DNA of 14,143 nt from JBIOUF01 sp044866695 (GTDB taxonomy: Bacteria > Actinomycetota > Actinomycetes > Propionibacteriales > Nocardioidaceae), in NCBI GenBank assembly GCA_044866695.1, contig JBIOUF010000261.1, positions 1 to 14,143 of the forward strand, read 5' to 3'. The notes under the pieces were generated by a model. The model made no database searches and was not told where the DNA came from. It saw only the letters and a list, made by a program, of their open reading frames with translations. Positions within the stretch are counted from its first letter, which is position 1; the number at the start of each line of letters is the position of its first letter. Below, piece by piece: positions 13,376 through 14,143 of this stretch. A program made the position numbers and the translations under genes.

Positions 13376-14143
13376 TCAGACCCGTCCGGCCGGGGCCATC
13401 GCCGCCACCACCTGCGCGGGCGTGACGGTGCCGGCCAGCGCACCCGCACCATCCACCACGACCCCGCGTCCGCTCGGGGAGGACAGCGCGGCGTCCAGGA
13501 GGTTGCGCAGCGACCCGTCGGTGCGGGCGACCGTGCCCCCCCGGTGCAGCGCCTCCCTCGCCACGGGGCCGCGCAGGCGAGCCGGCCGCACCCAGCCGAG
13601 CGGCCGGCGTTCGCCGTCCACGACCAGCAGCCACTCGGCGCCGTCGGCGGCGCGGCGTACGGCGGCCGGGTCCGCCCCGAGCGGCACCGTCGGCTCCTCG
13701 GCCGGGGTCAGCTCGGGGACCGGGACGAAGCCCAGGCTCCGGTAGCCCCGGTCTCGTCCCACGAAGTCGGCCACGAAGTCGTCGTGCGGGTCGCGCAGCA
13801 GCGTCGCGGGGTCGGCCACCTGGGCCAGCTCGCCGCCGATCCGCAGCACCGCGACCCGGTCGCCGAGCTTCACCGCCTCGTCGATGTCGTGGGTGACGAA
13901 CACGATGGTCTTGCCGAGCTCGTCCTGGAGCCTGCGGAACTCGCCCTGCAGCTGCTCGCGGACCACCGGGTCGACGGCGCTGAACGGCTCGTCCATGAGC
14001 ATCACCGGCGGGTCGGCGGCCAGCGCCCGGGCCACCCCGACCCGCTGCTGCTGGCCGCCGGAGAGCTGGTGGGGGTACCGGCCCGCGAAGCCCGCGTCGA
14101 GCCCCACCCGCTCGAGCAGCTCCAGGCTCCGGGCGCGGGCCCG
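13376..14143 (-). CDS. Osmoprotectant ABC transporter ATPase with CBS domains, 5' end outside window
   Basis: The ATP-hydrolysing subunit of an OpuCA/ProV-type importer. Only the C-terminal 255 residues are visible, and the Walker A region lies beyond the right edge. Seen in order (numbering from the window edge) are the signature LSGGQQQR (27-34), Walker B VMLMDEP (47-53), the D-loop SAVDP, and the H-loop TH at 84-85. From about 130 to 255 there is a CBS-domain pair: one segment around AEWLLVVDGERRPLGWV and a second around GRGVVVDGAGALAGTVTPAQV. In OpuA-type systems the CBS pair senses ionic strength or nucleotides; whether that holds here is inference. The next gene starts five bases after its stop. 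The gene is the first seen of a five-gene unit ending with arginine deiminase. Confidence 0.9.
   Translation of the reverse strand, partial: RARARSLELLERVGLDAGFAGRYPHQLSGGQQQRVGVARALAADPPVMLMDEPFSAVDPVVREQLQGEFRRLQDELGKTIVFVTHDIDEAVKLGDRVAVLRIGGELAQVADPATLLRDPHDDFVADFVGRDRGYRSLGFVPVPELTPAEEPTVPLGADPAAVRRAADGAEWLLVVDGERRPLGWVRPARLRGPVAREALHRGGTVARTDGSLRNLLDAALSSPSGRGVVVDGAGALAGTVTPAQVVAAMAPAGRV

Overview
The window is very GC-rich DNA with dense, tightly coupled genes, frequent GTG starts and typical actinobacterial gene content. The five-helix, Cys/His-containing succinate dehydrogenase anchor, the pheA-serS neighbourhood, and a palindromic intergenic repeat of the form GGTGGTTgag...ctcgAAACCACC all fit an actinobacterium. 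Nocardioidaceae is my best guess, but that is inference from style and not from a marker gene. No rRNA, tRNA, CRISPR, prophage or transposase gene was seen. No stretch over 300 bases lacks a gene; the longest gaps are 4046-4289, 9452-9669 and 12581-12728.

Layout, left to right. Positions 1-4045 (all minus strand) hold one operon: a small protein of 91 residues, sdhC (membrane anchor), sdhA (flavoprotein), sdhB (iron-sulfur protein), then a pterin-4a-carbinolamine dehydratase cut by the window edge. The complex oxidises succinate and passes electrons to the quinone pool. Upstream is a 244-bp gap with a candidate -35 box, an inverted repeat and a genus-style palindromic repeat. Positions 4290-6452 (minus) hold serS followed by a Cof-type HAD phosphatase, joined by a run of five 11/12-bp tandem repeats. 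Divergent from serS, 6531-8105 (plus) encodes a fusion of a PAP2 phosphatase and a diacylglycerol-kinase-type lipid kinase. It converges on a minus-strand pair, pheA (prephenate dehydratase) and a DUF4446 membrane protein (8108-9451), with only 2 bp between the opposing stops.

Positions 9670-14143 (minus) hold an OpuC/OpuB-type osmoprotectant ABC transporter: ATPase with CBS domains (5' end outside the window), permease, permease, lipoprotein binding protein. An arginine deiminase gene follows 11 bp after the binding-protein gene. The two permease genes are separated by a 148-bp segment bounded by perfect 17-bp direct repeats. This looks like an insertion that split a former GTGA stop/start overlap.

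Most of the window is ordinary chromosomal housekeeping. The parts most worth a second look are the direct-repeat-bounded segment inside the transporter operon, the pairing of arginine deiminase with an osmoprotectant importer, the repeat cluster upstream of pheA, and the CHSCRH motif in the Sdh membrane anchor.
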